Shown piece by piece: positions 14,344-22,313 of a stretch of DNA of 27,242 nucleotides. Both the position numbers and the translations under genes were made by a program. A model generated the notes under the pieces. That model was not told the DNA's origin, ran no database searches, and saw nothing but the letters and a program-made list of their open reading frames with translations. How positions within the stretch are numbered: the first letter of the stretch is position 1; the number at the start of each line of letters is the position of its first letter. Source of the stretch: a virus; the IMG/VR virus record IMGVR_UViG_3300000553_000273, positions 1 to 27,242 of that record. One strand, given 5' to 3'.

Positions 14344-15601
14344 AACATTTTGTATGCATCCTTTTACAGGGTTAGCAACGAGAGAAGACGGTGCTATTAA
14401 AGTATGTTGTCGTAGTCACCCTATCGGTAATATACGCGATAACACCCTTGAAGAAATTTGGAATAACGACAATATAAAACGTATTCGTAAGCAAGTATTA
14501 ACCGACGAAAGACCGCCCGAATGTGAACCATGCTTTTATTTAGAAGATCAAGGAGTAGAAAGTTTAAGATCTCGACACGTTAAAGGATTCATCCCAGAAG
14601 CAAGAGTTAATTTATATCCTAATGCGTTAGAACAACTCGGTGATGATTATACCATGCCATTTGAAATTCCTACGATGGAACTTAAATTAAACAACTTATG
14701 TAATTTGAAATGTCGAATGTGCCATCCAGGCGATAGTACAAGCTGGACCGACTGGAATGAAATTAAAGAGTTTTATAAGAAAGAAAATAATATTATATAC
14801 GATCTAGTTGAATCAAATGATCTAGAAAATAAACCATTTCTTGATAAATTTCAAGACGATCCTAGATGGTGGGCCGACTTAGAAAAATTACTTCCTTATT
14901 TTAGGAGAGTAGAGTTTGCAGGAGGCGAACCATTAATGGATCCTCAACATTATCGTATATTAGATATGTTAGCGCCGTACGGTGATAATATCGAAATTAA
15001 GTACGCCACCAATTTAAGTATGCTAGGTAAAGGAGACAGGACCATTTGGGAATATTGGCCTAAATTTAAAAGTATAGCAGTAAATGTGAGTATAGACGGT
15101 ATTGGCGATTCGTACGAGTATATAAGAGGTAATGCTAAATGGACAGACTTAGTTGCAAATATTAAACAAATACAAACTATTCCAAATATTAGTCGAATAG
15201 TCGGAGCAGTAACCGTGCAAATAAGTAATATCCTAGTATTAGATAAGATAATCGAATATTTTCTCAATGACATAGGGATAGTATTTCACACACATCGGGT
15301 ATCTTACCCTAACTTGTTATCGGCACAAGTTCTTCCTCTCGATTTAAAAGAACTAGCTATCAAGCGTTTACGTGCAGTTAGTTATCGAGTACCTAATTTT
15401 AAATACGTTAAAGAAAATCCGAGATTGTTAGAATACACATTAGAACAGATACAATACAATATCAATTATTTAGAATCAAAAGATCTAAGTCATTTATTTC
15501 ACAAAAGTGTAGATTTTAACCATCGATTAGATCGAAGCAGAAAACAAAAATCATTTGAAGAAGTTAACCCGGAGTTTAGCTCATATATATGGAAAGAATA
15601 A
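14327..15601 (+). CDS. radical SAM protein with N-terminal twitch domain, second copy (424 aa)
   Basis: The likely start is TTG 14327, giving MNKTSKTFCMHPFTGLATR; the ATG at 14276 has a good AAGGA but would overlap the QueC-like gene by 68 bases. The next ATG would cut off the first conserved Cys. N-terminal twitch cysteines: C9, the CC pair in AIKVCCR, and CEPCF. The radical SAM cluster is CNLKCRMC at about C125, C129 and C132, followed by EFAGGEPL. Core motifs (VSIDGIG, YIRG) match the 11065 protein (SLDGIG, YIRY). Its end overlaps the next gene's start by 13 bases. Confidence 0.86.
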   Translation: MNKTSKTFCMHPFTGLATREDGAIKVCCRSHPIGNIRDNTLEEIWNNDNIKRIRKQVLTDERPPECEPCFYLEDQGVESLRSRHVKGFIPEARVNLYPNALEQLGDDYTMPFEIPTMELKLNNLCNLKCRMCHPGDSTSWTDWNEIKEFYKKENNIIYDLVESNDLENKPFLDKFQDDPRWWADLEKLLPYFRRVEFAGGEPLMDPQHYRILDMLAPYGDNIEIKYATNLSMLGKGDRTIWEYWPKFKSIAVNVSIDGIGDSYEYIRGNAKWTDLVANIKQIQTIPNISRIVGAVTVQISNILVLDKIIEYFLNDIGIVFHTHRVSYPNLLSAQVLPLDLKELAIKRLRAVSYRVPNFKYVKENPRLLEYTLEQIQYNINYLESKDLSHLFHKSVDFNHRLDRSRKQKSFEEVNPEFSSYIWKE

Positions 15602-16494
15602 CATCTCGTTGGCCCCATCAAGATTCTATTAAAGTTGAATGGAATATTGGAAAGCGTTGTAATTATGATTGTTCGTATTGCCCTAATGAAATACACGATC
15701 TCACAAGCCCACATGCTGATGTTAGTATTTTAAAAACGGCTATTGATAAATTGTCGTTATTAGGCAAACCTATAAGACTCAGTTTTACAGGTGGTGAACC
15801 TTGTATAAATCCTAAAATAGCAGAGCTAATTGATTATGCTCGATATAAAAGCATATATTGGATCAACGTAACTACAAATGGTACTAGAAAATCAGATTGG
15901 TATATTAAACAAAATGTCGATCATTACGTGTTTAGCCTACATTTTGAATTTGGATGGCAACGTGTTTTGCAAACTATAATCGATGTGCATAAACGCAGTA
16001 ACAAAGTAGTTATGGTTAATTTAATGGTACACCCTGATAAGATCGAAGAGGCTAAACTCTCTGCAAGTAAATTAAAACTCTCTGATATAAAATATGTATT
16101 ACGTAGAATACGTTGGACACAAGGCGACCATGATTTATTTGATGATATGAGATACCACCCTGACGATCTTAAATGGATACTCTCGTTAAATTCTACTGTT
16201 GATGGTAATTGTGTTATCGATAATGACACAATCATTCATGCTAATGATGTAATTAAACATAAACTAAATTGCTTTACAGATTGGAATTGCAATGCCGGAC
16301 TTGAAAGTTTAATGATTAATTGGGATGGAGAAGTTCATCGTGCTACTTGTCGTGTAGGAGGAAGTTTAGGTAACATTTACAATGGGACTTTCGAATTGCC
16401 AACTAGTGCTGTTGTGTGTACAAGAAACTGGTGTACATGTGCAGCAGATATACCTTTAACAAAATACAAACTTAATCAAAATCAATCTTCTTAA
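15589..16494 (+). CDS. radical SAM protein with C-terminal cysteine cluster (301 aa)
   Basis: The SAM cluster is CNYDCSYC at C24, C28 and C31, followed by SFTGGEP. The C-terminal 60 residues contain CNAGLESL, HRATCR and CTRNWCTCA, which could bind an auxiliary Fe-S cluster. It resembles the proteins at 20312 and 21270 in having the CNYxCxYC form and a Cys-rich tail. Third gene of the plus-strand block QueC-like, twitch radical SAM, radical SAM. It ends in a 23-base convergent overlap with the 16472 gene. Substrate unknown. Confidence 0.85.
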   Translation: MERITSRWPHQDSIKVEWNIGKRCNYDCSYCPNEIHDLTSPHADVSILKTAIDKLSLLGKPIRLSFTGGEPCINPKIAELIDYARYKSIYWINVTTNGTRKSDWYIKQNVDHYVFSLHFEFGWQRVLQTIIDVHKRSNKVVMVNLMVHPDKIEEAKLSASKLKLSDIKYVLRRIRWTQGDHDLFDDMRYHPDDLKWILSLNSTVDGNCVIDNDTIIHANDVIKHKLNCFTDWNCNAGLESLMINWDGEVHRATCRVGGSLGNIYNGTFELPTSAVVCTRNWCTCAADIPLTKYKLNQNQSS

Positions 16495-17548
16495 TTACTT
16501 GTTGCTGAGGCTTTGAAATTTTATTAATACCACACGATTTTGCACATGTGATTAACTTGGTATCATTCCAGTACTTCAACCAGACCGTTTGCCAAGTCGA
16601 TGAATTAATTATATCTTGAATAGAGTTTTTTAAAACATTTAATCTATCTATTCCTCCTAGGTCATTCACTAAATCAAAGTACTGAGAATTGATTTTTGAT
16701 TTTATGTCTGATAACAAACTGTTAGGATCGACATAACTGTAAGGTGCAGACGCTATATAACAACAAGGATACATATGTTTGTTTGCATCTATGTATATTT
16801 CTTTTAGTTTTTGAACATAACACGAAATATTAGAATCGTCCACCCACTTCTTAAATCCTTTAATCATTGTTTCATTAACTAATATAACTTCATTATTGGA
16901 TGGAGGTTCTAAGTAATATTCTATATTGCCGTCTTGATCTAAAACCGAATGCTGTGGTTCTAAGAATCGTGTGCTATTCTTAATGGAAAACGAAGAAAAC
17001 CCTAATTTCTTTGCAATAAGTTCAGCTTCATGTACTTGATGCTCATTATGTTTGAATTTTATAAAGACCCATTCAGCATTCCCACCGGAATTAATAAAGG
17101 AAGTAGCATTTTTAATAATCTGCTTGTAACTCGTACCGATTCTATATAAGTGATGGGTGTCTTCTAAGCCATCTATGCCAAAAATAACTGTATGATTCTC
17201 GGGTAATTCTTTAGCTAATGTTTTCCACCATGTTGTACTCCTTAAACTTCCATTTGTATGGATTCTAATTTGTATTTTAGGGTTTACAGATACAGCATAC
17301 TTACACATATCGATAAGATCGTCATTCAACAGAGGATCTCCAAAATTGCCACAAAAATATATAGAATATAGTTGTAGTAACGTCTTATGGTCGAATACCA
17401 TCATAAATTCGTTTAATGTCCAATCAGAAATTTTAAGATTAGGATTAGATATGCCTCCTTTATAATTACGAGCACACATCGGACATCTTGCTTGACATCT
17501 GCTAGTAATTTCTATATGTACCGCATGTAGTTCTGTAAATAAAAACAT
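16472..17548 (-). CDS. radical SAM/SPASM-type protein, copy 2 of three (358 aa)
   Basis: I start at ATG 17548 (MFLFTELHAVHIEITSRCQ), which overlaps the TAA of the upstream gene as TAATG. The SAM cluster is C18, C22 and C25 in CQARCPMC, the same positions as in copies 1 and 3. Shared motifs are FCGNFGDPL, FGIDGLEDTHHLYRIGT and FIKFKHNEHQ. Additional C-terminal cysteines (NISCYVQ, YPCCY, CAKSCGIN) suggest a SPASM-type cluster domain. It is a tandem neighbour of copy 3, and its product ends QQVIKKIDFD. Confidence 0.86.
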   Translation of the reverse strand: MFLFTELHAVHIEITSRCQARCPMCARNYKGGISNPNLKISDWTLNEFMMVFDHKTLLQLYSIYFCGNFGDPLLNDDLIDMCKYAVSVNPKIQIRIHTNGSLRSTTWWKTLAKELPENHTVIFGIDGLEDTHHLYRIGTSYKQIIKNATSFINSGGNAEWVFIKFKHNEHQVHEAELIAKKLGFSSFSIKNSTRFLEPQHSVLDQDGNIEYYLEPPSNNEVILVNETMIKGFKKWVDDSNISCYVQKLKEIYIDANKHMYPCCYIASAPYSYVDPNSLLSDIKSKINSQYFDLVNDLGGIDRLNVLKNSIQDIINSSTWQTVWLKYWNDTKLITCAKSCGINKISKPQQQVIKKIDFD

Positions 17549-18582
17549 TACAAACTGATATCTCCACAATTCTTTGCACAAGTTAGCATTTTCTTATCGT
17601 GCCAATATGTATCCCATATTGTTTGCCAAGATTCTGATTCCAAAACTTCTTCTATTGTTTTTTTATTTAAATCGATAGCAGATATGCCTCCTAAATCGCT
17701 CAACCATTTATAGAATTCTTCTAAAGATTGAATACGATATTTGTATAATGCTCCAGTTGGATCATAATATTGATAGTGGGCAGCAGCGAAGAAACAACAA
17801 GGGTACAAATGCATATATGCATCTACGTATATCTCATTTAATTGTTTTGCAATACATTTAATGTTAACATTCGAAAACCAATTGTCAAAGTTGTTAATTG
17901 CATGTTGATCAATAATGTAATGCAATCCATCATCGGGTGGTTCGAGTTTGTACATTAAATTTCCATCCGAATCGTATACTGGAAAATCTGGTTCTAAAAA
18001 TCTATGGCTAGGAGTTACAATAAACTCTTTAAATCCTAACTCGTTTGCGTATTGTCTAATTTCCTCTACTTGGCGAGCGTTATGCTTGAATTTTAAAAAT
18101 TTCCAGGTCGCAGTTCCGCCTTCGCCGATAAATGCTTTTGCATTTTTAATTATTTTTTTAAAATTAGTACCAATTCTATAGATATGATTAGTATCTTCTA
18201 ATCCATCTATACTAAACACAACTGAGTGATTTTTCGGCAATGCTGTATATAATTGCTTCCACCATTCCGTACTACGGATTCCACCATTTGTATTAATTCT
18301 AATAACCATTTCAGGGTTCACAGACTTCATGCGTTCGCACATTTTAATTAAGTCGTTGTTCATCAACGGATCGCCAAAACTTCCACAAAAATCCATTTTA
18401 TCGAGTTGTTTCAAGAATTCATCCGAAAACATCTTATTAAAATCATCGAAAGTCCATTCGATAAGTTTTAACTTAGGATTATCTAACCCACCATTACGGT
18501 TTCTTGAACACATTGGGCAACTGGCTTGGCATTTTGTAGTAATTTCGGCAACCACACTCTTAATCTGTTTAACTTTATACAT
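17548..18582 (-). CDS. radical SAM/SPASM-type protein, copy 3 of three (344 aa)
   Basis: SAM cluster C18, C22 and C25 in CQASCPMC. Shared motifs with copies 1 and 2 are FCGSFGDPL, NTNGGIRSTEWWKQL and FSIDGLEDTNHIYRIGT. The C-terminal cysteines (IKCIA, YPCCFF, CAKNCGD) fit a SPASM-type auxiliary cluster. It leads the two-gene block and is divergent from the 18599 gene across only 16 bases. The upstream minus-strand sequence is AT-rich (GATATATATTTATT) but lacks the clean TAAATA box. Confidence 0.87.
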   Translation of the reverse strand: MYKVKQIKSVVAEITTKCQASCPMCSRNRNGGLDNPKLKLIEWTFDDFNKMFSDEFLKQLDKMDFCGSFGDPLMNNDLIKMCERMKSVNPEMVIRINTNGGIRSTEWWKQLYTALPKNHSVVFSIDGLEDTNHIYRIGTNFKKIIKNAKAFIGEGGTATWKFLKFKHNARQVEEIRQYANELGFKEFIVTPSHRFLEPDFPVYDSDGNLMYKLEPPDDGLHYIIDQHAINNFDNWFSNVNIKCIAKQLNEIYVDAYMHLYPCCFFAAAHYQYYDPTGALYKYRIQSLEEFYKWLSDLGGISAIDLNKKTIEEVLESESWQTIWDTYWHDKKMLTCAKNCGDISL

Positions 18583-18590
18583 AATAAATA
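18583..18590 (+). promoter_or_regulatory. T4-type late box close to the 18599 start
   Basis: AATAAATA, then eight bases (TATATCTT), then ATG. It begins directly after the start codon of the divergent gene, so the whole intergenic region is this box plus its spacer. Confidence 0.45.
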
Positions 18591-18598
18591 TATATCTT

Positions 18599-19192
18599 AT
18601 GATCCCTTACTACTTTGAATTAACTGACTTTTTGCCTTTTAAAAAAGAATCCTTAATTGACATATCTTGCTTAACTATTTTAACAGATGTTATAGATGAA
18701 AACTTTGTTAGAAAAGACAATTATTCTCCTGATGTTCTAAGTCCTGCATTCTCTGATTATTTAAATGATTTAAGTTTAGAAATAAGAAAAATTATAGTAT
18801 GGCACTGGAAAACAACTAACCCGTCGATTGCTCATGTGGATTCTGGGCCTACAGGTGAAACTATTAATTCTGCTATAAACTGGACCTTAAACGAAAATCG
18901 CACGCAAGTGAACTTTTATGATATTAATGTAGAAGATTATGAAGTTAGTATTGGAAATTCGATAGTTCCTGAATGGAAAATGGATAACGTTGGTTCATTT
19001 ATACCTATCTATGTTAAAGATGTAACTCCAACGGCAATCTGGAGCGGAACCGAACCGTGCTTAATAAATCCTTTTATTCCGCATATGGTCGAAGCTCCAG
19101 AATTGAGAGTAACTGTGTCATTGCAATTTAAAGAAAATCATTCATTCTTGGATGTTATGAATCGAATCGCTCCATCTAGGATAACGACTTAA
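18599..19192 (+). CDS. aspartyl/asparaginyl-hydroxylase-like protein (197 aa)
   Basis: I start at ATG 18599 (MIPYYFELTDFLPF); any longer frame runs antisense through the divergent radical SAM gene. The iron site is H79 and D81 (SIAHVDSG) and H162 (FIPHMVEAPE), with R170 (ELRVTVSLQF) in the 2-oxoglutarate-binding position. The order and spacing match the other small beta-helix proteins of the island. It is a single-gene plus-strand unit. Its last 51 bases overlap the end of the convergent 19142 gene. Substrate unknown. Confidence 0.72.
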   Translation: MIPYYFELTDFLPFKKESLIDISCLTILTDVIDENFVRKDNYSPDVLSPAFSDYLNDLSLEIRKIIVWHWKTTNPSIAHVDSGPTGETINSAINWTLNENRTQVNFYDINVEDYEVSIGNSIVPEWKMDNVGSFIPIYVKDVTPTAIWSGTEPCLINPFIPHMVEAPELRVTVSLQFKENHSFLDVMNRIAPSRITT

Positions 19193-19720
19193 ATCTTCAT
19201 AAAACTGAAAAGAATTTAATTTCCATACCGATTGAGTTAACCCTCTATAAAAATAATCACCGGCATACGAAAGGATCTTTTTCTTTTTCAATGCAGGGCA
19301 GAATATCTTATGCACTAATTGTTGGGTACCTACTTCATTGTTATTCGAAGTAATATATAAATCAGCCCACGGTGGAGCCCATTCTATACAAATCGGAATT
19401 AAAAACTGTGCTGTGTAATTTTGATGTGTTGTGATTCCTGTAAGAGTTCGCAATGAGTTGATTGGTAGCATGTCCGAAAACAAGCATGTTCTTGCACAAA
19501 TGCGATAACTGTTTTCACCCATAATGTCAAATGTATGAGCAGCTACTGACCCTACCGCTTGATCATTATAATAGAAAATCCAAACCTGTTTTTCTGGTTC
19601 ATTGTTAAAACAATCGACTAGTGCTCTTTGACTACAATTGTTTTTAAATCCCTTAGATTCGGCAATTGAATAAAATGAAGTTAAATCTAGTTCAGGAGTC
19701 CAAGGGACTAGTTTATACAT
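19142..19720 (-). CDS. possible GNAT-type acyltransferase (192 aa)
   Basis: The layout fits a GNAT fold: N-terminal helices, strand QVWIFYYNDQAVGSVAAHTF (residues near 48-67), strand YRICARTCLF, then SLRTLTGITTHQNYTAQFLI where an acyl-CoA-binding helix could follow, and LYITSNNNEVG. The canonical acetyl-CoA loop Q/RxxGxG/A is not clear, so the call is tentative. It is the last gene of the four-gene minus-strand block (21270, 20312, 19713, 19142) and overlaps the methyltransferase gene by eight bases. An acyl- or aminoacyl-transfer step would fit a modification pathway, but that is inference. Confidence 0.45.
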   Translation of the reverse strand: MYKLVPWTPELDLTSFYSIAESKGFKNNCSQRALVDCFNNEPEKQVWIFYYNDQAVGSVAAHTFDIMGENSYRICARTCLFSDMLPINSLRTLTGITTHQNYTAQFLIPICIEWAPPWADLYITSNNNEVGTQQLVHKIFCPALKKKKILSYAGDYFYRGLTQSVWKLNSFQFYEDLSRYPRWSDSIHNIQE

Positions 19721-20315
19721 ATTTTTTACCTATAATCATGTAGCGTGTATATAAGGGCAATTCTAATTCACCGGCCCAATGCACGTCGATATTTGATTGT
19801 TCTTTAAATTCATCTAACGATTCTGCAATTCTACAATGCTCAGGAATTTTATAATTGTTACTTTGTACTACAATCGAAGTATCGGGCATTAGAAGATCTA
19901 ACCATTGTTCATAAGCATCTTGTGATATATGTTCTGCGCTGGTATTAATCGCAACGGGATTATTACCGAAATTCGGATATGTTTCCATCGGACGACATAT
20001 TGAACGAAATCTTCCCTGCATTTCTTCCAACTTGTTCATAGTACATGCTAGATCTAAACAACCGATGTCGATATCTACACTTTCAATTTTATTAACTGGA
20101 ATGTTAGATTGAAACAACATACTTGCTAAAACACCAACCCAGCCGCCGTAGATCACTATATCTGCAGGTTCCTGTATGAATGGTTTTAAATTATCAATTA
20201 ACCATTCTTTACTTTTCAATTGTCCGCCATAAAAGGCTTCTAGTATTCTTAATCGATCGTCACTATTGCGTATAGCGTCCATCCAGAATTTTACATGATC
20301 TAGATCTACCTTCAT
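19713..20315 (-). CDS. class I SAM-dependent methyltransferase (200 aa)
   Basis: A Rossmann methyltransferase core is visible. Motif I is IVIYGGWVGVLAS (residues 53-65), the acidic second strand is IESVDIDIGCLDLA (77-90), and motif IV is AINTSAEHI (122-130), where NTSxEH is distinctive of a phage and bacterial subfamily. A short helical N-terminus precedes it and a small C-terminal region (PLYTRYMIIGKK) follows. It starts with ATGA overlap to the upstream radical SAM gene, so both are made together. The substrate is not evident from the sequence. Confidence 0.75.
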   Translation of the reverse strand: MKVDLDHVKFWMDAIRNSDDRLRILEAFYGGQLKSKEWLIDNLKPFIQEPADIVIYGGWVGVLASMLFQSNIPVNKIESVDIDIGCLDLACTMNKLEEMQGRFRSICRPMETYPNFGNNPVAINTSAEHISQDAYEQWLDLLMPDTSIVVQSNNYKIPEHCRIAESLDEFKEQSNIDVHWAGELELPLYTRYMIIGKKYV

Positions 20316-21289
20316 TTAATTAATCTCTTTGTTGTATTAAACTCTTGCTCACAATTACAACACGATTTACTACATATTACAGGAACTAGTAATGGATCAA
20401 ACTGTTCCTTAAATTTATAATCATACAAGTTGTATTTGTCAGCTCTTCGATATAATGTTTCATTACAAAATGCTGTTATCTCTCCTGTGAATTGAATAAC
20501 AATATTATCTATACCTATATTACATTCCCAACCATTAAATTTGTTTAATTCGTGAAATAAAATATATTTTTTCTTAACTTGTTTTGTTTTACCATTTTCA
20601 AACTTTAATGTTACCTTATAATTGTATTCTTTATTAACTTTCCAAAACCAAAATAAGTTTGGTATCCTTTTTAGATAATTTTTAAGATATTTCTTCTGAA
20701 TAGGCGAGTAGGTAATTTTTTCATGAATTACCTGTGAAGCAATTATGCTCCATCTACATTTACTAGTTTTTAATTGATTAACAATATCGATCGCTCGATC
20801 CCAATTTTCAGAATCCATTAAAACAGATACATCGACATGCACATTTTGTGTATACAATAAATCTGCTACTTCTTTAACATGTCCTACATTAGCATACTTA
20901 GGGTGGCAGCTAATTAACACGTGGTCAAAATTCCTACCGTGACAATTCCACCATTCTATAGATTTAGATCCATTTGTAGTGATCATTATACTAATATTGT
21001 CGCCTAACCTATTTTTTAGCCTTTTTACAAAATCACTTAGGTGTGGCCAGAGGGTAGGCTCTCCTCCTAATAGATTTAATTGAATTTTTTGTTTTCCGAG
21101 ATGTTTTTTATAATAATCAATCAACCATAATAAATTATCAGTTACAACATCTATGTCGGGCCACTGCCAATTCCCTGTATTGCTGCCTGGAAAACAATAC
21201 CAACATTTATAATTGCATACATTGTGAATAGCGTAATTTATTAATAATCTATCTTTAGGCCAATGTTGATCAACTTTTACTAATTTCAT
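20312..21289 (-). CDS. radical SAM protein (325 aa)
   Basis: SAM cluster CNYKCWYC at C25, C29 and C32, followed by LNLLGGEPTLW. The C-terminal third has further cysteines (GWECNIG, AFCNE, CSKSCCNCEQ), which could form an auxiliary cluster. The region around residues 205-250 (KVTLKFENGKTKQVKKK) is unusually lysine-rich and may be a substrate-binding insertion. It overlaps the upstream 21270 gene by 20 bases. It is related in layout to the proteins at 15589 and 21270. Confidence 0.84.
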   Translation of the reverse strand: MKLVKVDQHWPKDRLLINYAIHNVCNYKCWYCFPGSNTGNWQWPDIDVVTDNLLWLIDYYKKHLGKQKIQLNLLGGEPTLWPHLSDFVKRLKNRLGDNISIMITTNGSKSIEWWNCHGRNFDHVLISCHPKYANVGHVKEVADLLYTQNVHVDVSVLMDSENWDRAIDIVNQLKTSKCRWSIIASQVIHEKITYSPIQKKYLKNYLKRIPNLFWFWKVNKEYNYKVTLKFENGKTKQVKKKYILFHELNKFNGWECNIGIDNIVIQFTGEITAFCNETLYRRADKYNLYDYKFKEQFDPLLVPVICSKSCCNCEQEFNTTKRLIK

Positions 21290-22256
21290 TCTTTTCTTTT
21301 GGTATTTTACTATCTGCCGAACTTACGCAACTAGGAGTTGTACATATCGTGGGTTCTTTGAATAAACTGAATCCATCTGTTAGTGTTCCTAATATTGTGT
21401 CGTGGCAACTATAGCTTCTCTTAACTTCATTACTTCGTATTATAACACTCTGATAACCACTGTTGCAACTCCAACCATAAAATTTGTTAAATCCAAAAGA
21501 ATTAAATCTTTCTGCCTGATCAAACAAATATTCGACATTATTTTTATCATATAACGCAACTTGAAATATTTCCTCCCCTGCTACCTTTTGCGGAAAACCT
21601 GTTTGCATCAATTGAATCATGTTTTCAGTATACCCATCTACTAGTTTGCTTGCAGTAGGATCGCTTTGCGGTTTTAAGGTTACATTAATTCCTTGCTCGT
21701 TAAATCTTGCACACCTCGAATACAATTCATAAAATTGATTCGGAATCATCACTTGGTTAATAGTAACATGGATGCCGTTATCCATTAAAAATAGAATCTT
21801 CTCACTAAATTCAGATTCATCGGCAAATTCAGCATGATAACTAGCCGTAATAGATCTTCTGTTTAAATTAGAAGTAGAAAGTATCCATTTTTTCCAAAAT
21901 ACTTGTCCTGGACTAAGGTTAGTAGTCATATGAATACTTTGAGACGACCCGTCATCTAGATGATCAACCAGATCCGGTAAATATTTATATGCAGTAGGCT
22001 CACCTCCGCTAAAGCTCCAATGAAATGATGTGAATCCGTTGTATCGTGCTTGTCTTTTAATTTCGGTAATAGATCGTTTATAAACATCTACCGGATAATA
22101 ATCAGGATGGTCAGATCTAGCATACGGCCAGCAATAACTGCAATGATAGTTGCAAAATCGACCTAGTATCCAACTAACTGAAAACAGCCTGTTGTCTAAC
22201 ATTGTTCTTTGTCCAAATTTCACAATTTGGTCGAATGGTATTTTAGAAAAATTCAT
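21270..22256 (-). CDS. radical SAM protein at the head of the minus-strand block (328 aa)
   Basis: I start at ATG 22256 (MNFSKIPFDQIVKFGQR), four bases after a late box, rather than an ATG 12 codons upstream. The SAM cluster is CNYHCSYC at C35, C39 and C42, followed by WSFSGGEPTAYK. C-terminal cysteines (GWSCNSGY, YSCHD, ICTTPSCVSS) suggest another Fe-S site. It heads the block of two radical SAM genes, a methyltransferase and a GNAT-like gene. Its start lies 58 bases from the divergent tRNA-like RNA. Confidence 0.84.
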   Translation of the reverse strand: MNFSKIPFDQIVKFGQRTMLDNRLFSVSWILGRFCNYHCSYCWPYARSDHPDYYPVDVYKRSITEIKRQARYNGFTSFHWSFSGGEPTAYKYLPDLVDHLDDGSSQSIHMTTNLSPGQVFWKKWILSTSNLNRRSITASYHAEFADESEFSEKILFLMDNGIHVTINQVMIPNQFYELYSRCARFNEQGINVTLKPQSDPTASKLVDGYTENMIQLMQTGFPQKVAGEEIFQVALYDKNNVEYLFDQAERFNSFGFNKFYGWSCNSGYQSVIIRSNEVKRSYSCHDTILGTLTDGFSLFKEPTICTTPSCVSSADSKIPKEKNEISKS

Positions 22257-22260
22257 CAGA

Positions 22261-22268
22261 TATTTACT
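22261..22268 (-). promoter_or_regulatory. T4-type late box abutting the 22256 start
   Basis: On the minus strand AGTAAATA is followed by TCTG and ATG, the same layout as the 9784 start (AATAAATA, TCTC, ATG). Confidence 0.45.
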
Positions 22269-22278
22269 AAGGTGTTTA

Positions 22279-22307
22279 TTGACTTGCAGCAAAAGAGGCT
22301 ATATACT
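22279..22307 (+). promoter_or_regulatory. sigma70-type promoter of the tRNA-like RNA
   Basis: TTGACT (22279-22284), 17-base spacer, TATACT (22302-22307). The predicted start, seven bases downstream, is G22314, the first base of the tRNA-like acceptor stem. Confidence 0.75.
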
Positions 22308-22313
22308 ATGTTG

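Noticed and set aside
14950-15273. Long minus-strand frame inside the twitch radical SAM gene
   Set aside because: It is antisense to a well-supported gene and its hydrophobic, repetitive composition is typical of a shadow frame.
18329-18598. An upstream extension of the 18599 gene
   Set aside because: It runs antisense through the conserved N-terminus of the divergent radical SAM gene, and the late box fits the ATG at 18599.
4433-22256. A short RiPP precursor peptide gene within the radical SAM island
   Set aside because: Gaps between genes are under 60 bases and filled by promoter boxes; no short frame with a ribosome site or Cys/Gly-rich core was found.
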